This document shows positions 31,079-34,823 of a stretch of 34,823 bases of DNA, in pieces. The notes under the pieces were generated by a model, which saw only the letters and a list, made by a program, of their open reading frames with translations, was not told the DNA's origin and ran no database searches. Within the stretch, counting starts at the first letter, position 1, and every line of letters begins with the position of its first letter. Made by a program: the position numbers and the translations under genes. This stretch comes from an uncultured Lachnoclostridium sp. (GTDB lineage Bacteria; Bacillota; Clostridia; Lachnospirales; Lachnospiraceae), in contig CALWDO010000032.1 of NCBI GenBank assembly GCA_944376715.1, positions 1 through 34,823 on the forward strand. The letters run 5' to 3'.

Positions 31079-31771
31079 TCAGATCACGCCGGTGCCGCCT
31101 CCTCCAACCACATACAGCCTCAGCAGCCTTGCCGCGCCGTTCCACATCAGATTATAGACCGCGCCGTCGATCGCCGACAGCGGCACGCTCAGCACGCCCA
31201 CAACCAGAAGGAGCAGAAGCCCCCACTGCCAGTACGGTCCCCACTTCCTGTAGAGACGGTTCACAGACGGCGACAACTCTCCCAGGACTTTCGATCCGTC
31301 CAGGGGAGGCACCGGAATCAGGTTGAACACGCCAAGGCCGATATTGATCCGGGCCGAATATTCCGCCAGCTGGATCAGGATAACCACCGGAAGCGAATTA
31401 TAGGAACCGTATTTCACCAGCACGCCTTCCAGCAGCACGGACACAAACGCCACCAGAAAGTTCATGACCGGCCCCGCCAGGGAGACCAGAATAATCCCTT
31501 TCTTACGGTCTTTATAATAATTGGGATTGATGGGCACCGGTTTTGCCCAGCCCACATGGAAAAACAAAAGGCACAGCGTCCCCCACAGATCCAGATGCCG
31601 AAGGGGGTTCAGAGTCAGCCGTCCGGACGCCCTGGGGGTAGGATCCCCCAGGCGGTCCGACATCCAGCCATGAGCGCACTCATGGCAGATGATCGCAATC
31701 AGTATCGCCGGCGCCACAAACAGCAGACTGCCAAGCTGTGCCATTAAATATCTCGAATTATAAAATAACAT
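31079..31771 (-). CDS. Site-2 protease family (M50) membrane metalloprotease
   Basis: The 230-residue protein has the zinc motif HECAHGW (HExxH, about residues 30-36) in its first helix and the second ligand motif [13 protein letters not shown] (about 151-163) in a later helix, as in small S2P/rhomboid-like YwhC-type proteases. It has about five to six helices and no PDZ domain. Such proteases cut membrane-spanning regulators. It starts about 35 bases after clpB stops, with no terminator between, so it may be made with the heat-shock operon. The start is uncertain: ATG at 31771 has only a weak site; a TTG at 31798 is the alternative. Confidence 0.87.
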   Translation of the reverse strand: MLFYNSRYLMAQLGSLLFVAPAILIAIICHECAHGWMSDRLGDPTPRASGRLTLNPLRHLDLWGTLCLLFFHVGWAKPVPINPNYYKDRKKGIILVSLAGPVMNFLVAFVSVLLEGVLVKYGSYNSLPVVILIQLAEYSARINIGLGVFNLIPVPPLDGSKVLGELSPSVNRLYRKWGPYWQWGLLLLLVVGVLSVPLSAIDGAVYNLMWNGAARLLRLYVVGGGGTGVI

Positions 31772-31805
31772 ATACTTTTTCTCATTAAATAAACGCAACT
31801 GTTTA

Positions 31806-34385
31806 TCAGGAAGCGATCGTCAGGTTCTGTCCGTCGCAGTCCACAGTCATCGTGCTTCCTGCCTGTACGTTTCCTGACAGGATATAACGGGCTGCCATGG
31901 TCTCCACATATTTCTGGAGATACCGTTTCAGAGGACGCGCTCCGTATACCGGATCATAACCGTTCTCCACCACGAATGCTTTCGCCTTGTCCGTCAGCCG
32001 CAGATGCAGTTCTTTGTCTGCCAGGCGGCGGTTCAGATCCGTGATCAGCAGATCCACAATATGCCCGATGTTGTCTTTTGTCAACGGCTTAAAGAGAATA
32101 ATCTCATCCAGCCGGTTCAGGAACTCCGGACGGAAGTGGCTGCGCAGGTCTTTCATAACCATCTCTTCACTCTCCGGACGGATGTCGCCTTTTTCATCGA
32201 TGCCATCCAGCAGATAGGAAGATCCGATATTGGAAGTCATGATCAGGATGGTATTCTTAAAGTCTACCGTACGCCCCTGGGAATCCGTGATACGTCCGTC
32301 GTCCAGCACCTGAAGCAGCACGTTGAACACATCCGGATGGGCTTTCTCCACCTCGTCGAACAGCACTACCGAATACGGATGCCTCCGGACTGCCTCCGTC
32401 AGCTGGCCGCCTTCTTCGTAACCTACATATCCGGGCGGCGCTCCGATCAGTCTGGATACCGAATATTTCTCCATGTACTCACTCATATCGATACGGACCA
32501 TATTCTGCTCATCATCGAACAGGCTGGCCGCCAGAGTCTTGGCAAGCTCCGTCTTGCCCACGCCGGTGGGTCCCAGGAACAGGAACGAACCGATGGGTTT
32601 CGTCGGATCTTTGATGCCTGCTTTGGAACGGATGATGGCGTCCGCCACCTTCTGTACCGCTTCATCCTGCCCGATCACCCGTTTATGCAGCTCTTCGTCC
32701 AGATGCAGAGTCTTGTTCCTCTCGCTTTCTGTCAGTTTCGCCACAGGGATACCGGTCCACCGGGAAACGATCCGGGCGATCTCCTCGTCCGTCACGCTCT
32801 CGTGTACCAGCGACAGATCCTGTTTCTTTACCTTCTCTTCTTCCTCTTCCAGCTGTTTCTGCAGCTGCGGCAGTTTGCCGTACTGAAGCTGGGCGGCTTT
32901 CTCCAGGTCGTAATTCCTCTGGGCATTCTGGATCTCTTTGTTTACGCTCTCGATATCCTCTCTGAGTTTGGACAATTTCTCCACTGAATGCTTCTCGTCG
33001 TCCCACTGTGCTTTCTTATTATTAAACTCATCCCGCAGATCCGCCAGCTCTTTCTGCAATGCCGCCAGACGGTCCTGACTCAGACGGTCGGTCTCTTTCT
33101 TCAGAGCAGCCTCCTCGATCTCCAGCTGCAGGACTTTACGCCGCAGTTCATCCAGCTCTGTGGGCATGGAATCCATCTCTGTCTTGATCAAAGCGCACGC
33201 TTCGTCCACCAGGTCAATGGCTTTATCCGGCAGGAACCGGTCGGAAATATAACGATGGGACAGCGTCGCCGCCGCTACCAGCGCGGAGTCTGTGATCTTG
33301 ACTCCATGGTATACCTCATACCGCTCCTTCAGTCCACGCAGGATAGAGATCGTATCCTCCACGGTAGGCTCATCTACCAGTACCTGCTGGAAACGACGCT
33401 CCAGCGCCGCGTCCTTCTCGATATACTGGCGGTACTCGTCCAGCGTCGTTGCACCGATACAGTGCAGTTCGCCTCTGGCCAGCATGGGCTTCAGCATATT
33501 GCCCGCATCCATCGCGCCGTCTGTCTTGCCGGCTCCTACGATCAGATGCAGCTCATCGATAAACAGAATAATCTGCCCCTCGCTCTTTCTCACTTCTTCC
33601 AGAACCGCTTTCAGACGTTCCTCAAATTCGCCCCGGTACTTGGCGCCTGCTACCAGCGCGCCCATATCCAGCGCAAAAATCTTCTTATCCTTCAATCCTT
33701 CCGGCACGTCGCCGCGTACGATACGCTCCGCCAGGCCTTCCACCACGGCGGTCTTGCCGACGCCGGGTTCTCCGATCAGCACCGGATTATTCTTGGTCTT
33801 ACGGGACAGGATCCGGACCACATTCCGGATCTCCGAGTCACGGCCAATGACCGGATCCAGCTTCTGCTCTCTGGCTTTCTCTACCAGATCGTAGCCGTAT
33901 TTATTCAAGGTATCATAAGTAGCTTCCGGATTGTCCGTAGTCACTCTCTGATTTCCGCGGACTGTAGACAGGGCCTGCAGGAATCTCTCCCGGGTAATCC
34001 CGTTCTCCCGGAACAAGGTCTTGATCGTGGGGCTGGGGTTATCCAGCAGAGACAGGAACAGATGTTCCACGGAGACGTATTCGTCTCCCATCCTCTTAGC
34101 TTCGTCCTCGGCGCTGACCAGCGCTTTGTTCAGGTACTGGCCGATATACGGCTGCCCGCCGGACACTTTCACCCTTTTATTCAGGGCTTCTTCCACTCTC
34201 TCTTTAAATAATGTCGAATCTATATCCATCTTGGAGATCAGTCTGGCAATCAGGCTCTCTTCCTGGGTCAAAAGACTGTACAACAAATGCTCCTGTTCAA
34301 TCTCCTGGTTTCCATACTCCAGAGCAACCTTTTCCAGATCATTTACCGCCTGTATGGACTTCTGCGTAAATTTCTGAAAATTCAT
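31806..34385 (-). CDS. clpB: ATP-dependent chaperone ClpB
   Basis: The 859-residue AAA+ disaggregase has an N domain (1-145), a first ATPase domain with [10 protein letters not shown] and [11 protein letters not shown], a coiled-coil M domain (about 405-525, rich in Glu/Lys/Leu), and a second ATPase domain with [22 protein letters not shown] and the arginine-finger region. It solubilises aggregated proteins, normally with DnaK. Length is typical (about 857). GGAGGAG lies 5 bases before the ATG. Its promoter overlaps a CIRCE operator, so HrcA should repress it. An S2P-type protease gene follows closely. Confidence 0.97.
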   Translation of the reverse strand: MNFQKFTQKSIQAVNDLEKVALEYGNQEIEQEHLLYSLLTQEESLIARLISKMDIDSTLFKERVEEALNKRVKVSGGQPYIGQYLNKALVSAEDEAKRMGDEYVSVEHLFLSLLDNPSPTIKTLFRENGITRERFLQALSTVRGNQRVTTDNPEATYDTLNKYGYDLVEKAREQKLDPVIGRDSEIRNVVRILSRKTKNNPVLIGEPGVGKTAVVEGLAERIVRGDVPEGLKDKKIFALDMGALVAGAKYRGEFEERLKAVLEEVRKSEGQIILFIDELHLIVGAGKTDGAMDAGNMLKPMLARGELHCIGATTLDEYRQYIEKDAALERRFQQVLVDEPTVEDTISILRGLKERYEVYHGVKITDSALVAAATLSHRYISDRFLPDKAIDLVDEACALIKTEMDSMPTELDELRRKVLQLEIEEAALKKETDRLSQDRLAALQKELADLRDEFNNKKAQWDDEKHSVEKLSKLREDIESVNKEIQNAQRNYDLEKAAQLQYGKLPQLQKQLEEEEEKVKKQDLSLVHESVTDEEIARIVSRWTGIPVAKLTESERNKTLHLDEELHKRVIGQDEAVQKVADAIIRSKAGIKDPTKPIGSFLFLGPTGVGKTELAKTLAASLFDDEQNMVRIDMSEYMEKYSVSRLIGAPPGYVGYEEGGQLTEAVRRHPYSVVLFDEVEKAHPDVFNVLLQVLDDGRITDSQGRTVDFKNTILIMTSNIGSSYLLDGIDEKGDIRPESEEMVMKDLRSHFRPEFLNRLDEIILFKPLTKDNIGHIVDLLITDLNRRLADKELHLRLTDKAKAFVVENGYDPVYGARPLKRYLQKYVETMAARYILSGNVQAGSTMTVDCDGQNLTIAS

Positions 34386-34439
34386 AAAGCTCCTCCTTCT
34401 ACTCTATCTAAATAGGTGTTGTTTTCATGTTCTATTAGA

Positions 34440-34468
34440 ACTATAACACTTGTTGTTAGCAGTGTCAA
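34440..34468 (-). promoter_or_regulatory. clpB promoter
   Basis: On the minus strand TTGACA (34463-34468), 17 bases and TATAGT (34440-34445) form a near-consensus promoter. The -35 lies inside the CIRCE element. Confidence 0.9.
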
Positions 34469-34482
34469 GGGGCGAGTGCTAA
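34456..34482. promoter_or_regulatory. CIRCE element (HrcA operator) at clpB
   Basis: TTAGCAGTG, nine bases, GAGTGCTAA: the right arm is perfect and the left arm differs from consensus at two of nine positions. It covers the clpB -35 hexamer. Confidence 0.88.
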
Positions 34483-34486
34483 TTTT

Positions 34487-34823
34487 CTAAATTTTTTGGT
34501 TCCCCCTTTTTGGCCAATTTTGGTCATTATTCTCAGCAAGAACATTCCACTGTCCTTTCTGGCTGCTGCCAACACGCTCCAGCACACGGTTCTTTTTCAA
34601 CTTTGTAATATAGTATTTCACCTTGCCCAAGCTCCAGCACAGCCGCCTTGCCATTTCCCTCTGTGTAATTTCCGGTTCTTCAACAACTAACTGCACCAGT
34701 TGCCCCTCTTCTTTCCCAAGAAAATCCATTACTTGGTTCACTTGGTCAGCATCTTGGTCTGTTTGGTTCGTACCTTGGTTCGCATCTTGGTTCGTATTCA
34801 GACCAAACTGACTACGATATAAG
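34487..34823 (-). CDS. C-terminal part of a second AlbA_2-type ATP-binding regulator, cut by right edge
   Basis: The frame stays open to the window edge, so about 111 C-terminal residues are seen. It begins LYRSQFGLNTNQDANQGTNQ, a run of four-residue Asn-Gln repeats (period 12 bases), then a winged helix: QLVQLVVEEPEITQREMARRLCWSLGKVKYYITKLKKNRVLERVGSSQKGQWNVL. This tail (tandem repeat, then a winged helix ending in a GSxxKGxWxVL wing) is what I know from COG2865/AlbA_2 regulators like the one at 18566. The N-terminal domains are outside the window, so the assignment is tentative. A GTG at 34741 is only an internal codon. Confidence 0.55.
   Translation of the reverse strand, partial: LYRSQFGLNTNQDANQGTNQTDQDADQVNQVMDFLGKEEGQLVQLVVEEPEITQREMARRLCWSLGKVKYYITKLKKNRVLERVGSSQKGQWNVLAENNDQNWPKRGNQKI

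Noticed and set aside
32988-34211. A 407-residue plus-strand open frame opposite clpB, and similar long frames opposite the permeases and htpG
   Set aside because: They are shadows of strongly conserved genes on the other strand, without ribosome binding sites or recognisable domains.

Overview
The window is a chromosomal stretch of a low-to-mid GC Firmicute, most likely a Lachnospiraceae-type clostridium. Support comes from the strong AAGGAGG-type ribosome binding sites, Gram-positive promoters with 17-base spacers, a CIRCE/HrcA heat-shock signature, an infC-rpmI-rplT operon with an attenuated leader, and small families I associate with this group (DUF5721-like, DUF4250-like). No phage, insertion sequence, CRISPR array or rRNA operon is visible. 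No gap without a gene exceeds 300 bases.

Layout. 1-2.6 kb: the end of an Rnf-like electron-transfer operon (an FMN-binding protein cut by the left edge, then an RnfE/A-like membrane subunit) faces a convergent apbE flavin transferase, the enzyme that attaches FMN to such proteins. A small membrane gene precedes apbE. 2.7-4.8 kb: a minus-strand run of a zinc-ribbon membrane protein, an AlkD-like DNA glycosylase and a GNAT-ACT fusion. 5.0-13.9 kb: a plus-strand locus with an OmpR-type regulator, an intramembrane-sensing kinase, an HD-domain protein and two paralogous ABC ATPase/FtsX-permease pairs. Three 11-bp-spaced operator repeats precede the second pair. This resembles an envelope-stress or antimicrobial-peptide response system.

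13.9-18.4 kb: DegV, a DUF5721-like protein, HtpG (Hsp90) with a CIRCE element, and a cytidylate-kinase-like protein. 18.5-20.4 kb: an AT-rich, apparently acquired AlbA_2/ATP-binding regulator followed by a long repeat-built hairpin. 20.4-24.7 kb: a ZIP metal transporter whose ribosome binding site is held in a hairpin, three tRNA-Leu genes, and an MgtA-type P-type ATPase with a long structured leader containing a terminator and a competing antiterminator. 24.8-26.1 kb: an XRE regulator followed by a 1-phosphofructokinase-like kinase. 26.1-28.1 kb: two CobW/COG0523-type GTPases, one with a 50-residue His/Asp metal-binding stretch and one fused to a TIGR03943-like domain.

28.3-34.8 kb: rplT, rpmI and infC (ATT start, L20-type leader), a uroporphyrinogen-decarboxylase-family protein, a DUF4250-like protein, a site-2 protease, clpB with its promoter inside a CIRCE element, and the end of a second AlbA_2-type regulator cut by the right edge.

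Three themes recur: metal handling (ZIP, MgtA-like, two CobW GTPases), protein quality control under HrcA (htpG, clpB, with a membrane protease behind clpB), and envelope signalling (the two-component/ABC locus). The best candidates for something undescribed are the mgtA leader RNA, the GTPase plus TIGR03943-like fusion operon, and the HD-domain protein inside the two-component/ABC locus.
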